Of a stretch of 64,000 nucleotides of DNA, positions 12,931-26,375 are shown in pieces. The notes below the pieces were generated by a model that saw only the letters and a program-made list of their open reading frames with translations, was not told the origin of the DNA and searched no databases. The DNA is from Ailurus styani (Eukaryota; Chordata; Mammalia; Carnivora; Ailuridae). Made by a program: the position numbers and the translations under genes. Position 1 is the stretch's first letter; every line of letters starts with the position of its first letter. Where the stretch lies: positions 1,567,178 to 1,631,177 of the forward strand of contig LNAC01000348.1 in the NCBI GenBank assembly GCA_002007465.1. Direction: 5' to 3'.

Positions 12931-14475
12931 CATCTTTTTCTTTCCGCATACTGTCCAGAGCAGTTAGGAACAAATAGCTAATCTTATAATACTTGTAAGT
13001 TTGGCAAAATGTACTAACATAACAAATATAGGGTCATCCAGAAACTTGCTTTTGTAAGTATGTGATTAGGAATGACCGATGGTGAAATTTTATAGAAATA
13101 TTATGGAAAAGTTGGTGAAGTCTTGAAGGTTTCAGAAAGAAAGAATCATCCCCCCAAAGAAATAGTCCAGGGATTCTATATTAGGGATAGAAGAGGAGCT
13201 AGAGGACCCAGAGAACATGACATGGAAGGAGCCTGAAATTAGGTGTAGTGGACTCATTCTCCTGAGCATTTTCAAGTTCTCCTGCTCAGGAACCCTTTCC
13301 CCTTCTGGTATTACCTCAACACTATTGCTAATTTCTTGTTTTGAAACGGAACTCAAAACTTCTGTAGTTCTTTATAAACTTTCATTTCTACAGTATACTT
13401 TCAATATTTAGGTAACTTTTCCCCCCAAATTAATGTATTTTTCTCTTCTGTATTTCTGTGAAAATTACCATCTCCCTGATAAGCCTGATAGAGAATGGGG
13501 ATTGGGATGAGGATTATACAGCAGGAATCTAAAAAGAAATAGTTAACATTAAACTTCTGCTATTCTAAACAGGATTTTGCTACAAAGGAAGAGCCTTGCA
13601 TGCCTGGCTTGATGTAGGGAGAGAGGATTTTTCTAAGCTATTTTAGGCCAGGATGACTTAGATCATGGAGTTTATTCCTCAAAGGTAGAGAAGATACCTC
13701 TTCCACTCATGAGGGAGTGGGAAGAAAATATGATGAAGGAAAAACTTGAAACCTACCCCTTCTAGTCTTGTGAGACTGTGGGACCGAGAAAGAGGAGATG
13801 GGGAGAGCAAGAAGGTCCGATACCAGGTTCTCATCCCTCCACCAAAGACAACTTCTGGGTGGAAGCATCTGGGGTGGAGGTGTGGCTTCAGGAAACACAG
13901 AGAGGCATGGGAGAGTCCAAGAATATCTAGGTTCATGGCATATTTCCCCAGTCCCAGGGGCCTAGGGGAAGTTGCGAAGCTTCAAGAGAAACCCTATACT
14001 GGTGGTTCTGATACATGGGGGAGGGGGTTGGGAGTCTGATGGTGTGAAGGTGGTAGCAGATGACAGATGGTTGAGTACAGCAGCTGTTCTGAGCCTCATG
14101 GCCTATACTTAGTGTGTGAAAAGCTAGATGACTGTGTGCCCCAGTTAGGAGATGTGGAGGTGCTAAGAGTCCCTACCAGTGGACTGCAGTGCCCTGGGGT
14201 AAAAAATTGCCAAAGACTGAAGAGAGAGGAATTTCTATACCCGGGCCAAGTCTCTGGGAATGCAGGCTCCAGGGTGGCAGCAGTACAGATCACAAAAGAC
14301 GGGATGGAGGTCACTCCCCCATCACCTGCCCAGTGACCATGAACTGATCAGAACAATCAGAACCAAGGAACATGTCTCCCTCTCACTTTGAGAACCCAGC
14401 AAGACCCTTCCCACACCCAGACCCATGGGAGAGAAGAAGGGAGGGGCAAAATACACCACAATTTACACAGAAGTT
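12931..14475. other. Intergenic, no gene recognised
   Basis: Several short open frames on both strands (13679-14336) overlap in a purine-rich stretch and look random. Confidence 0.4.
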
Positions 14476-14810
14476 CATCAAACCAAAGATGGACATTATG
14501 CTACGTGAAATAAGCCAGTCACAGAAGGACAAATATTGCACACTTCCACTGCATGAGGCATGAAATAGTGAAACTGACAAATGCAAAGAATAAAGTGGTG
14601 GGTGCCGGGGGTTGGGGGAGGAGGAAATGAGGGGTTGGTAATCAACGGGTATAAAATTTCAGTCACACAAGATGAATAAATTCCAGAGATCTGCTGTATA
14701 AACACGTGCTTATATATAACAATACTGTGTTATCCACACTTAATAACCTGTTAAGAGGGTAGATCTCGTGTTAAGTGTTCTTACCACAACAAAAAAGAAC
14801 AGAATGCTTA
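14476..14810 (+). mobile_element. Old L1 3' end fragment
   Basis: It has 'aaagatggacattatgctacgtgaaataagccagtcacagaaggacaaat' in the usual L1 order, a G-rich tract (14600-14640), then 'aattccagagatctgctgtata' and a degraded tail near 14790. Diverged copy. Quoted fragments are pieces of the seen sequence. Confidence 0.75.
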
Positions 14811-16009
14811 CAAACAAAAAGGAAAAGTGCTTATATTAGAAGGAACTGAGAAACTAATAATTTGTAAATCAAATGTCCCTATCTCCCAGAAGGGCAGAGC
14901 ATTGCTGGGGCGGGGGGTGGGGGCGGGGGGAGGTAGGAAACTACATTTTTTCCAAGTATCTCAGTGTAGTTGGTAATTCTGCTTCAGTCTGAACAATAGT
15001 TCATTCTCGATTATATGATGGTCTGACACCCCCTTAAGCAAGCCAAACATCCGAAATGAAAATTTAAAAATTAGGTTAATATTAGAGACAGTAACTGGAT
15101 TTTTCATCTTATAAAGGTAATTTTCTAGAAAACTGCTTTATGTCTTCAGAATGACTTGTCACAGATTTGAGTCACAAAAAATTAAAATATTTTTAATACA
15201 ACTTTTAGAAAACTACATATTTGTTAGATTCCTCTCATATTTGCTGGACTATAAACTCCTGAAGGGAAGAGGATAAATTTTCTTCCAGTGAGCATTACAC
15301 ATTTTGCACAGGTCACATTGTGAATTTGGGGACTGGAGGCCCCTTTTATTCACTGGGGATATGAGAGGTATATGTTTTATATAAAGGTGTGAAGGAGAGC
15401 AAAGCAATTGTATTGATAATTGTTGATACATATAATTATTGTGCAATAGCATCATGATTTTAAGAGTTTGTTCAAGTTTCTGTTTTGTTTGGTTTTTGTC
15501 TCTGCATTTCAGGACCCCAGATGGCCCTGCTGGTTGAAGGCACTCGGGACCACAGTCCGACTGCGTTTTGCTGACCCCATCACTACACATCTCTGCTATT
15601 ATTCCTTGCTGCCTCCTATTTCTTCTCCCTCCCCGATCCTTTTCTGACACTTGTCAGTTTGATGCTCCTGACTCTAGGCTTTAACAACCTCGTCTGTTTA
15701 CATCAGGCTCTTCTTTCCCACTGGACCTTCTGTGTTTTACCTGTTTTCTGTACTTGGAGCATTTCTGGGCTATTTTGTCTGCCAGTCTTTGTCAATCACT
15801 AGCTGACATCCACGTTTGGGGCTGCGTCTGAACCCTGAGGCTGTTAGATTTCCCACGTGTGGAAAACAGGTATTATAATGCAAATAAAACAAAAACAGAG
15901 ATAAAAAGTCAAGATGATGTAACAAAAATATGTCAGATGAAGTTTAAAAAGAGAATTTTAAAAATCAATAAAGTATGGCTGCTAAAGGGTGAAGAGATAC
16001 TGAATAATT
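14811..16009. other. Intergenic, no gene recognised
   Basis: A G-rich run at 14905-14935. A 133-codon minus frame (15249-15650) has no recognisable domain and no splice or promoter context. No repeat is identified. Confidence 0.4.
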
Positions 16010-16010
16010 T

Positions 16011-16203
16011 TTTAAAAAGATTTTTTGTATTTATTTGACAGAGAGAGACACAGTGAGAGAGGGAACACAAGCAGGGGGAGTGGGAGAGGGAGAAGCAGGC
16101 CTCCTGCTGAGCAGGGAGCCCAATGCAGGGCTCCATCCCAAGATCCTGGGATTTGACCTGAGCCAAAGGCAGAGGCTTAACGACTGAGCCACCCAGGTGC
16201 CCC
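16011..16203 (-). mobile_element. Carnivore SINE with TSD
   Basis: Antisense copy. The flanking duplication ctgaataattt lies at 16000-16010 and 16204-16214. Head is gactgagccacccaggtgcc; the tail is T-rich on plus. Confidence 0.92.
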
Positions 16204-16274
16204 CTGAATAATTTACTTCTATTTAATTTGAGATGCAAATGAAGCAAGCAGATTACTAGAATTGTGTTATTTTA

Positions 16275-16467
16275 TTAATTTTTTTAAAGATTTTATTTAT
16301 TTATTGGAGAGAGAAAAGTCATGAGCAGGGGGAGGGGCAGAAGGAGAGGAAGAAGCAGACTCCCCACTGAGCAGAGAGCCTGACACAGGGCTCCAACCCA
16401 GGACCCTGAGACTATGACCTGAGCAGAAGGTAGACGCTGAACCGACTGAGCCAACCAGGTGTCCCTG
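16275..16467 (-). mobile_element. Carnivore SINE with TSD
   Basis: Antisense copy only about 60 bases from the previous SINE. The 16-bp TSD gaattgtgttatttta lies at 16259-16274 and 16468-16483. Head is slightly decayed (gccaaccaggtgtcc). Confidence 0.93.
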
Positions 16468-16483
16468 GAATTGTGTTATTTTA

Positions 16484-17167
16484 AATGAAGGTGGGAACAA
16501 GCATATAAGTACTTTCTTGATAAACTAAACAGATGGGAAGAAATATTATTGGGTCATAGAATGGGACGAATGCCTTTTGGAGGACACACAGATGAATAAA
16601 ACAATGAGGTGGAAAGAGGTGCTATGTAAATGCCAGGTTATTTTTAAATCCTTGTTACTTTAAGATGCTCCAAAAAGGTCAAGCATTAGCCAAAGAGAAC
16701 AGAATCTTGAAAACACAAATGTTTTCAGCTTTTAATGGACTAGACTTGCAGGAAGTTTACCAGGGGTCTCACAGACAAGGTAGATAAAACAGTTAAAAAT
16801 TTTTCATCAAAATATTAATATCTTAACTAGGTTTTAACACTTCTAAATTGGTCTCAAAGGATTTGAATCCTAATCCATAATCAACTTTCTGTATATTTGG
16901 TAGACCTGGGGGACTAAACAGATTCAAAAAGAGTATCAAGTATTTTAAAGATAGGGACCATGATCTTCAAAACTCAGTTCTCAATTCATTTAAGGTGCTC
17001 AATAAAAATCCACTGAATTGACTTGGTTGGAAAGGAATGTTAGCCCATTGTGGAAACCAAACCAACAACTCAGTGAAATAGACTGTCATATCATGCTTGA
17101 ATTTAATATTGGAAAGAGTCTCTCTCAAACAGACTGGAATTGTCTGATTCAAATGTTACTTTTAAAT
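16484..17167. other. Intergenic, no gene recognised
   Basis: AT-rich sequence between two SINEs; nothing supported. Confidence 0.4.
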
Positions 17168-17179
17168 GATCATTTCTAG

Positions 17180-17383
17180 AGACGTCTGAATGGCTCAGTT
17201 GGTTAAACGTTTGCCTTTGGTTCAGGTCATGATCCCAGGGTCCTGGGATCAAGCCTGGAGCCTCAGGTCAGACTCTCTGCTCAGTGGGAAGTCTGCTTCT
17301 CTCTCATCCTCTGCCCCTCCCACCTGCTTGTGCTTTCTCTGGTGCGAGCTCTCTCAGGTAAATAAAATTGCGGAAAAAAAAAA
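17180..17383 (+). mobile_element. Carnivore SINE, older caniform-type copy
   Basis: Diverged head (gacgtctgaatggctcag) with the 'ctgcttgtgctttctctgg' style 3' body seen in older caniform copies. The 12-bp TSD gatcatttctag lies at 17168-17179 and 17384-17395. Confidence 0.92.
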
Positions 17384-17395
17384 GATCATTTCTAG

Positions 17396-18996
17396 GAAAA
17401 AGTAGCATTATATCCTCATGACGGTATTATGCTCAGTTCTTGATTGCAGAAGTATAAAGGGAATACTCTTGAGAAATTTTCTGGGTTTTCACAAATTGTA
17501 GTTAAAATGTAGATTACCACTTAGAATCACCGACTGTGTTTGCCACTTAGGCAGCAGAAAGGGTGCATTATCATCTTTCTCTAGCTGTTCGGGGTCAAGT
17601 GTCTATTCTGAACATCAAACATGTTAATTATATTAACGTTACACCATAAGAAAGCCTAAAAAATGCAGTGACCCTCTTGAACCAAGGGGATAAAACATAA
17701 AGACACAGAAACCCAGGCTACAATATGACTTATTTGCTGTTAGTTCCCAGAGCATCACATTCTGCAATGTCAATTTTAAGAAGAGGCGATCATTCAGGTA
17801 TATTGGCTGAAAGTAGTCAGAAAATGCAACTCTGTCCCTCAGTGTGCACTCCCCAGGTGGCTACTATAGGCTCCTACATGTCATCATGGGAGGCAGATTA
17901 CTTCACTTTGTAATTTCTCTTCTCCTGAAGTGCCATTATACAGTTAAAACTTTCTGTGCACCCAAAGCCCACCATGAAGAGGTTTATCCCAAAAGAGGTT
18001 CAGACCTGTAGTATTGCTGACTCTATAGTACTTGATAAAGCAAGGACATTCCAAGAGTAGACTCAAAACCTGTATTTAAAATGGACCTTCCACCCGTTTG
18101 TTACCTCAAGTAATAGGTAGAATGGAAATATGACATAGATCCTTCATAGAATGGATTCCTCGTTAGCAGGATGGTTTCGTACTCTATCAAAGGCCCATTC
18201 ATCTCCTCAACTCTATTTGTGACATTGCCTCCTCCCCTTCATGTACCTCCATGGTGGACAGGTCCAAAGCAAGGACTATAATGATGGAGTTTAGGCTACA
18301 GTTTGGTCAATCCATTGAACAGACTTTCAGTATCAGTCAGCTCTCACTGGGTTAAGCTATGGTAACAAACAACCCTAAATTCTCAGCATCTTATAAAACC
18401 AAAATTTCATATTTTGCTCATATTATGTGCTGGCTATGGAAATACTGCGATTTGCTGGGCTCTGTATGGCTTTGCTCCACATGTTCCATATTCTGAGAAC
18501 TAGGCCAGAGGAGAAGTACCAATTTAGGACATGCTGTCTTGAGGCAGTGAGAAAACAGCTAAGCCAGAACCACATGAAAATTCTGAAAGTTCTGCTTGAA
18601 TGTGTTGAGCCTGAAGTCAGTGAGGGGAGAGAGTACCCTACTTCCCAGGAAGGCCTTGCGAATCATGTGCCAGTGGGCAAGAATGTATATAGAATACTCT
18701 CAAAGGGAAAGCAGTCCATCTTCTTGTTCTCTTGCTTCATCAAGCAAAATACTTACATAACCCCTTTTCTAAGGAACACACAGTAAATTTCTATTTAGTC
18801 GCTATATGGAGCTCAGTGTCCACTAACTCATGACAGTCCGTCTGTCAGATAAAGCTTTCCTTGATCTAGAGTCCAGGGAATTAAAAAGACAAGTTGCTGC
18901 TCCCCAACCCCCCATCTCATATACCCAAGAAACAAGTTTCCCATTGATTTATTGAAAGAAATTGTGCAGAAACCTATGACTTTCATGTGCACTATC
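17396..18996. other. Intergenic, possible ancient repeat at 18330-18720
   Basis: 'gttaagctatggtaacaaacaaccc' near 18350 resembles the edge of an old mammalian LTR/MaLR-type or DNA repeat, but I cannot resolve the family. The plus open frame 18427-18786 lies in it and is probably not a gene. Confidence 0.3.
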
Positions 18997-19009
18997 AAAA
19001 CTAAGATGA

Positions 19010-19210
19010 GGGCGCCTGGGTGGCTCAGTGGGTTAAAGCCTCTGCTTTCGGCCCAGGTCATGATCTCAGGGTCCTGGGATCGAGGCCCGCATCGGGCTCT
19101 CTGCTCAGCAGGGAGCCTGCTTCCCCCTCTCTCTCTGCCTGCCTCTCTGCCTCCTTGTGATCTCTCTCCCTCTGTGAAATAAATAAATAAAATCTTTAAA
19201 AAAAAAAAAA
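19010..19210 (+). mobile_element. Carnivore SINE, young
   Basis: Near-consensus copy with full head, CT-rich region, aataaataaa tail and poly(A). The 13-bp TSD aaaactaagatga lies at 18997-19009 and 19211-19223. Confidence 0.96.
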
Positions 19211-19468
19211 AAAACTAAGATGAAAAATCTCTTTAGTCATGTAAAATGAATTCAGAGCCAACACAGCTTACATTATATTTGGTAACATTTAAGCCACTGA
19301 GATAAACTAAACCCTGGCCTCCTAGACCATAGCACAGAGTGTTAAGCTGGGTCCATTCGTATTTTTGTCAACATCAAAGTTTTGCCTAGTGTTAGCTCTG
19401 CCCTCCTTTTGTTCTTATATTAGCTATACTGCTACTGTCTGTTCTACTATCTTTAGATATTCATCTCT

Positions 19469-19657
19469 CTTTTTTATTTCAAAGAGAGGGAGAGAAAGGG
19501 GGCACTGGAGCAGAGGGAGAGAGAGAGAGAGAATCTTAAGCAGGCTCCACGCTCAGAGCAGAGCCTGACATAGGGCTCAATCTCATGACCCTGAGATCAT
19601 GATCTGAACAGAAATCAAGAGTCAGACACTTAACTGACCGAGCCACTCAGGTCCCCA
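19469..19657 (-). mobile_element. Carnivore SINE, older
   Basis: Antisense copy with an expanded GA tract near 19515-19530. The 15-bp TSD tagatattcatctct lies at 19454-19468 and 19658-19672. Confidence 0.93.
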
Positions 19658-19672
19658 TAGATATTCATCTCT

Positions 19673-21038
19673 TTTTAAAAAATGGTGAACCACCTGGAAA
19701 TAAATCCTACCCCTTCAAATTGCATACTGGAAGGCTTTAGCAAGACCAACGTTAGATATCTTAGAATCTCCATACCATTCATGCTCGTGCTATGGCTGCT
19801 GTTTTGTGTGTTCTGGTCCCAGGTAAAATGGTCTAGAAATTTGAGTTTCATTAATTTCAACTGGAAACTAGGAAGGGATTTTAAGAAAAAAAATTTATTC
19901 TAAACTTAACTTTCTTATATCAGCTGCCTGCTACAAATATTTTTTTATCCCTTATAGAGAACCAAACTCCTTGCTTACACAACACAGGCTTTCAATGGAG
20001 CTATCTTCCCTCCATTCCCAGTAGTTCACCCACCCCTTGGGATCAAAGGTAATAAAAATTTCTTAAGTTAAACACAGCTTTATGAAACAACAGGAGATAA
20101 TTACCAGAGAAACAAAATGCAAAGGGACCATGATGCATTTGTGCAATATTTGGACTTGAGAGAAGATCTGCTCTTTCAATGTACAGAGAAGTAATAGGAT
20201 GTAATGTCTGCTTGTAAAATGGGCCAGGTCTCAGGGAAACTAAATCAATTTTAAATTGATGCTATCCTTTTTATGTTTAAATAAAGTGAGAAAGTTGTAA
20301 ACATCAGTGTGGAGAAAGCAATTATTAGTACATAATTTGTGTTATTCATTCGATTTCTTTTCTGAGTAGTAGTAATTGTCTACTCTCCAAGCTCACATTC
20401 AGTTGAACATCAAGAGAGAATATGGTTTGTTGAACTCTGGGGATCATTTTGGAAGGGTAGGCATTTGTCATACAAAATTGACTCTGGGTTATTCATCTAC
20501 AAATCTTACTACATAGTTGGGTTTTACACTTATTATGTTTGACCCTATTAGTTTTTAGGATGATAAAGTTCATTTAAAACTTGGTCTCCCCCAAATATTT
20601 TGACTAGTCTTTTAATGCTACATGGACATTAAAAGCTACTTCTTCTTGAAGAAGCAGAGCTATTCATTCCTAGCAAAGAGTAATAGAGAGATATTGAGCA
20701 AGGAACAAGATCTAGAAAGCAAACTGCTTTCCACCTTCTGATTCAGGGCATGACTCTAGGTTCATTTTACTTTTTGAAGTACATTTTCTGTGACTTTCTT
20801 TCCCCAGAATGTGAGAACTCTATAATTTTATCTTAGTACAAAATATATCAAAAATCAAGGGGATGGGGCTTAGTCCTCACACTGTTGTTCCCTTTCATTT
20901 GTGAGTCTTCTTTCTCTAGATGATTTTAAATTTGCCAAACGTTGAGGAGCTTGCTTAGTTGTATACATTCTAATAAAAGTTGTATACATTCTAGTAAAAT
21001 GTATTGAATTCATACATTCAAACCCAGAGTGTAATTTT
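19673..21038. other. Intergenic, no gene recognised
   Basis: A 21-bp tandem duplication with one mismatch at 20957-20998 (unit agttgtatacattctaataaa). Otherwise nothing identified. Confidence 0.4.

Positions 21039-21039
<1 letters not shown>

Positions 21040-21089
<50 letters not shown>
21040..21089. repeat. (AC)25 microsatellite
   Basis: Uninterrupted dinucleotide run; likely polymorphic. Confidence 0.97.
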
Positions 21090-21091
<2 letters not shown>

Positions 21092-24000
21092 ACCCTTAGT
21101 CACGGAACTGGAGGGGTCCTGAGACACTCTCTCTCCCAGACCTCTCATTGTCCAGGTTAAAAAATGTAAACACAAGAAGTTGAAGAGACATTCCCAGACC
21201 AAACATACCTGTGACAGAACCAGGTTTCAGAAACAGTCTTGAACTCCCAGTTTTTTTCATTCTACTCTTACGTATCAACAACATTTATCACTATTTGTAC
21301 ATCTGATAAAATATCTATAAAATATCTTCCAACTTGCACAAAATATTTTAATGGGTTTTTAAAAAATTTTTGTTTTTATATGTTTTAAAATTGTGTTTTG
21401 AATATGTTTTTAAACGTGAAACTACAGAAATATAATTACAGCGAGTAGGTACACAGAGCATGAAGGGAGGTGTGTTCTGCTCTAGCTTTCTCGTGGCTTC
21501 TGGGTCTCTAACCACTGAGGAGGGAACACAGCTCGCTTTCTCTGCACAGGGAGAGATGGTCAGAATTGAGCAAATTGGATTTGGGAGAAGTCCAATTCTT
21601 CTGCATTTTTGCTGAAGGACGTGGAAAGGGACAGTGCCTATGTATGTTTGGATATATGCACCAGAAAGTAATTCACCTACAAGCCACCCTTTACCCTGGT
21701 ACAATACTGATTTATTTGCATGATTCTGACACTGAATTTGGCCTGAGAACTACAGTAACAAATCCAAGTTTCCCAATTACTCTATGTACGGAGTATTGTA
21801 AGAAGCAGAAGGAAACATTCCTAAACTACATTAGTGACCAGTTGTGTTCATAGTCACTAGTCTTTTAAGATGTAAGAGGAGAAATATCTTTAATGATCTT
21901 TAATATCTTCACTATTTGGCAAATTTAGATAACTTTTATACTATTCCGAGTTACCAAAAAGTTGCTTATGTGTATGTACGTATTTCTTTCACATCCAGCA
22001 CCTTTATAGATATTGCATGCATATTTGGAGTACTTCTATATAGCATGAAATATATGACTAAGAAATCCTGTAGTCAGTCAAATATCCAACTAGTTTGTTC
22101 AAACTACTTCATTTCTCAGAAACATCTGAAAGTTAAACATCAGTATCGATGTTTATGTGGATGTCTTCTGTAGATCCTGACCCACTTTATTTTTCAGAAA
22201 GAGTTCAAATAACTAATAGCAAATTTCTACAGCCAAATATTTACTTTTATGAAATAGGGAAGTACCTTTCATAGCGCTAACAAACTGAGCTATGTCCCAA
22301 ACCTTAGGTTTCTCCCTCCTTATGGTGACAGAGCGACACTTACCTTGTGACGCGGGAGAGTTAGAGTTAATGTAGCACAGTCTGTCATAATCTGTGACTG
22401 TCCCAGGAACTGGCAGGGTGTAGATGGAAGGCCGGTTAGTATTCAACATTTGAGACACTTTGCATCAAGTTTTCATCCAACTCCTGAATTTTTCTTTCTG
22501 TCCAAGTGTATTTTAGACAATGATTAGTAATCAAAATTTCAATTTTGCAAATATTTATGGAACTCAGAGAAAAGCACACTCCTTGCTATTGGGGATATAT
22601 AAATGAATACAAAATTCCTTGCCCTCAGGGAGCTCTTAACTTGGCAGAGGATTCAGAGACCTATGTTAACTAGCTAAATTGTGAGTCAATGCAATCACAG
22701 ACTTAAGCCAATTCCTACCTGGAGCACAGAGGAAGGAGGAAGTCACTCTGATTTGGGGCATCAGGAAAGGCTCCTCACAGAGGGAGCAGGGCATTTGTGC
22801 TGCTCCTTGTATAGGGTAAGCACTGGGACACCCTGGGTTTCCTGAGTCAGTCTCAGTTTATGTTGTTATCCAGGCACAATTATAATATTGCCTTTTCATG
22901 CTCAAAGGTTTTCTTTGCACAATAAATTATATGATCACACTAGTATTCAGTCAAACATACGGTGCTGACAGGGGAAAGAAGGAGGGAAAAAACTTCAGAT
23001 GGATCAAGCAGCAAGTCAAAAAGCATAGAGGAATAAAATTCTATGGCATATTTGGGGAAAAACTATGCATCTTTCTCTTATGTACTCAAAATAGGGCATT
23101 TCCCTCCTTTTCCTATTGCTATTTGAATTGAAATGGGAGTATGTTCTAGAAGATCTGTCACGAGCTTTTCTGTTTGCATGTTTAAGTTATTTTTCTTTTC
23201 AGGAATGCGACTATTATGCAAAGAGCTTTTTCTATATTTATCCTTCATTTTCCATTTTCATTTGATCAGTTTTATTTCTGACAAAGTACTATTTTCACAT
23301 CACGGAGGGAGAGAGGGAAGTTAAAAACCAATTCATACATTACATCATCTGCCTTCTAACTAGTTAATATTGAGTTAGATCATACAATGTGCTCAGACTT
23401 TGCATATGTTCCAAGAAACAAGTATGTAAAGAGAAAGTAACCAAACTTAGAAAGATATTATTTTTGTCTTTATAACTATTCAGGGGAAAAAGGATGGAAT
23501 ATGCTGAAATATAAAAGAAATTCTTAACCAACTTGCATTGTTTTAGAATAACAGATTTACATGATTACTTGTTGTGTGATAAAGACCATTTCTGATGGAA
23601 ATATTTCCCTTAGGTATTTTTTACCAGAAAGTTCTAAATTTAGAACAAAGAAACAATGCCTAGCACTATGCATACGTATGAAAATAACAGAGCCATCAGC
23701 TAAGTGAGTTCCACAAACACCCGAGAAGACTGTCTTATCCCACAAGAAAGAACAATAGACTTGACTTTCTTGACTTGTTAATCACCAGCTGCTTTTGTGT
23801 TAGCCCTTTAGGGTCAAAGAACTCAAACCACTGATTCTATGTATAAGTACCTACAGCATGTGCGAAGAGAGGGAAGGGCCTTCCCAGCAACTTGGTTACA
23901 AGAAAGGTGAATGCAGGGAGAAGGGGCGTCAAGCTCCCTCTTTTGCCCCCTTGCCTCGTCTGCTTCTCTGGCTTCAGAGAGTTGCCTACTCCCGCATGGA

Positions 24001-24849
24001 AAGTTAAGACCATACTGTGGCAAGCTGTTTCCTCCTTTCCCAGCCTAGGTAATATCAAGGTTTTTCATAGCACAAGTTTTGTATTCTTTTCTACAGCTTT
24101 TCTCATGAGCAGGTCTACAGATTTTCAGAGAGGGCTTTTAAAATTTTTGAAACTACTCAAAATGTCAATAAACTTTGAAGGAGCATTTGTATTTGACATA
24201 GTTATCTATGACTCGGATTTGCTGACCTCATATAATGTAACACCAAACCCAACTGAAGACCCTAGTTTGGTAAAATAACCAATAATCTTTTCCTCTTCTT
24301 TGTAGGCCTTCGCCTTCCCTTCCCTGGACTCCTGTGCTGGTCTTCTAACTAATCTAGCTGCTTACAGTCTCTTCGGACTTCAGTCCATCCCTGGGCTGCT
24401 CCCCAAACGACCATTCTACTCCATGACTTGATTTTAACCCAGTTTACCGCTTTTGGATAGCTTCCGGTACTGCAGGATAAAGGCTCTCTTCTGTATTGCT
24501 ACAGTGGTGACTGGATTCTGGATATTGGAACTCTTGTTCGTCTAAAGATCATCATCATCACTTAGCGAATTGCCTATGTGTGTTCAGTAAATTAGAAAAG
24601 GTAACTGAATTACTTCCCATTTGGGCAGAGCTTTCTTAAATCAAGATCATGAGCCCTAAGAGGTTTTATTGGCTCCGAAGGCTGACCTGTATGTTTGAGG
24701 CCACATTTGGCTAATCACATATTTCTGTAGGCGGGCATAAAAGAATGTAGGTGCGCAAGTGTACCAAAGCCAAAGATACATGGGATTCCCTCTAAAGTTG
24801 GTTAGGTGAAATAAATTTGATTTTTGATAAACACACAAATCACCATAAA
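21090..24849. other. Intergenic between the GPR158 3' end and the distal repeats
   Basis: A diverged LINE2/MIR-age fragment is likely at 22540-22800 ('aatatttatggaactcagag', 'ccttgccctcagggagctc'). No exon, RNA gene or recent SINE is seen. Confidence 0.4.
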
Positions 24850-24869
24850 TCACTTTCATATAAATATGT

Positions 24870-24875
24870 TTTATT
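24870..24875 (-). promoter_or_regulatory. GPR158: Second candidate poly(A) signal AATAAA for GPR158
   Basis: Reads tttatt on the plus strand within 'gttttattgcag'. It is the more distal of two closely spaced candidates. Which is used is unknown. Confidence 0.35.
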
Positions 24876-25010
24876 GCAGAGAAGTTATAATTATTTACAT
24901 GCTGTAACACATCACAACATAAATTTACCAAACATTTTTCATGGTGGGATGCCGTAGGTTTCAGATAATAGTTTCAGAAGAACCACAGATTAAGTGAAGA
25001 GACTTACAGC

Positions 25011-25016
25011 TTTATT
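25011..25016 (-). promoter_or_regulatory. GPR158: Candidate poly(A) signal AATAAA for GPR158
   Basis: Reads tttatt on the plus strand, so AATAAA in the sense of GPR158. A second copy lies about 140 bases further on at 24870-24875. Either could define the mRNA end. Support is motif and position only. Confidence 0.35.
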
Positions 25017-26328
25017 GACTCTACAACTCTCAGTTGCTAAATGCTAGAAGTCAAAAGGCAGTGTTTCTCAGTCCTACCTGTCACCACTTGCATGCACAAA
25101 CCTAGGAAGCAAATACAAGAGAACTGTCGAGTTTCAAATCCATATTGCCACCAAAGTTTACAATGGGCTGAGTTATAATTCATGTCGTAAAGCATTTAAT
25201 TCTTGCATAAAATATACAGTTCTATTAAGATTGGTATAAATCTACTTATTTATAAACCCTGGCTTAAAAACAAGGACAGGAGGCAGCCTGCACATGCATT
25301 GAGAAGGACAACCTAGCAAATGTTTGTGACCTTAACAGTGTGGATTCACTTTCTTATTGTTATCGATCTAGGAAAATAACCTCAAGAACTGTAGATTTAA
25401 ACTTCTCTTGGCGATAAGTAATGGCAATGAAACTCTAGGAAAGACCCGAGGCACTCTCACGATTTATGCTGGTGGAGAAAAATCTATGGACTGTAGAATG
25501 TCACTAAGGTATAATTTGGCAAGTCTTTCTTTAAGCCACATCTCGAGCAGGATCATCCTGAAGTGCAATAAAAAGTTACCGATGCTTGAACTGCTTATTT
25601 CTCAAAAAGTGAATAAAGTGCTAACAGACCTTGAACATAAATGAAACAAGTAGGTGGGCCTAGAAATTCCAAATCAAGTTCACAAATATACCTTAAAGCT
25701 GTGTTCCAAGGTTACCAAATAGAGAGGCCTTGACTGGAAAGGAAGAAAAGAAGAAGTAAATGAAGGAAACACAGAAAACTAGAATTTCTATATCTCTTCA
25801 CACCTGCCCCACCAACCTGAGTAATGCACAAAGCAAGCGAATGGGTGAGGAAGATGGACACACAGCTTTGCAAGGTGGCGACGTACTCCCTTCCTCCTGA
25901 ATCAAAACAGTTGAGAGAATTCTGATGATGAGTAAGGAGAAGTCCTAGTTTCTAGCTTCCACTGAGAACGATGTTCTCTCAGAACAGCCCTCTATCTACC
26001 CTCGGATTCCCTTTTCTCTTCTTTTCCCCTCTTGGCATGTTCTCCTTGCTGCTCATGAAATGAAAAGCTGTTAGTTAGGCTGGAAATATCCTGGCCGAAG
26101 AAGCCATTGATCCTTTGGCATCTAGTATGAGAGAAAGGGAAGTCTGCATTCTATTCTTAAGTGATTCTTCTTTAACTAAAATGAGACTGAGCTTTGGAAT
26201 GGAATCTCTTTGCATGATCACATCAGTAGGGCTAAGTCAGCAGCTTAGGATTCTCACGACAAGTGATCAGAGTGGGATTACAAATTTTTGCTCTGGGGGC
26301 TGTTTTGCTTTGCAGATAAATCTTGCAT

Positions 26329-26330
26329 AT

Positions 26331-26371
<41 letters not shown>
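26329..26371. repeat. (TTTA)n microsatellite in the probable GPR158 3' UTR
   Basis: About ten atttt/attta units. In the transcript sense each unit boundary forms AATAAA, so the run is a string of overlapping poly(A) hexamers. Confidence 0.9.

Positions 26372-26375
<4 letters not shown>

Noticed and set aside
15249..15650. 133-codon minus-strand open frame
   Set aside because: No recognisable family, and composition like non-coding DNA.
18427..18786. 119-codon plus-strand open frame
   Set aside because: No domain, splice or promoter support; overlaps what looks like an ancient repeat.
21040..21089. (AC)25 tract as CRISPR or structured regulatory repeat
   Set aside because: Simple dinucleotide microsatellite without spacers; the DNA is mammalian.
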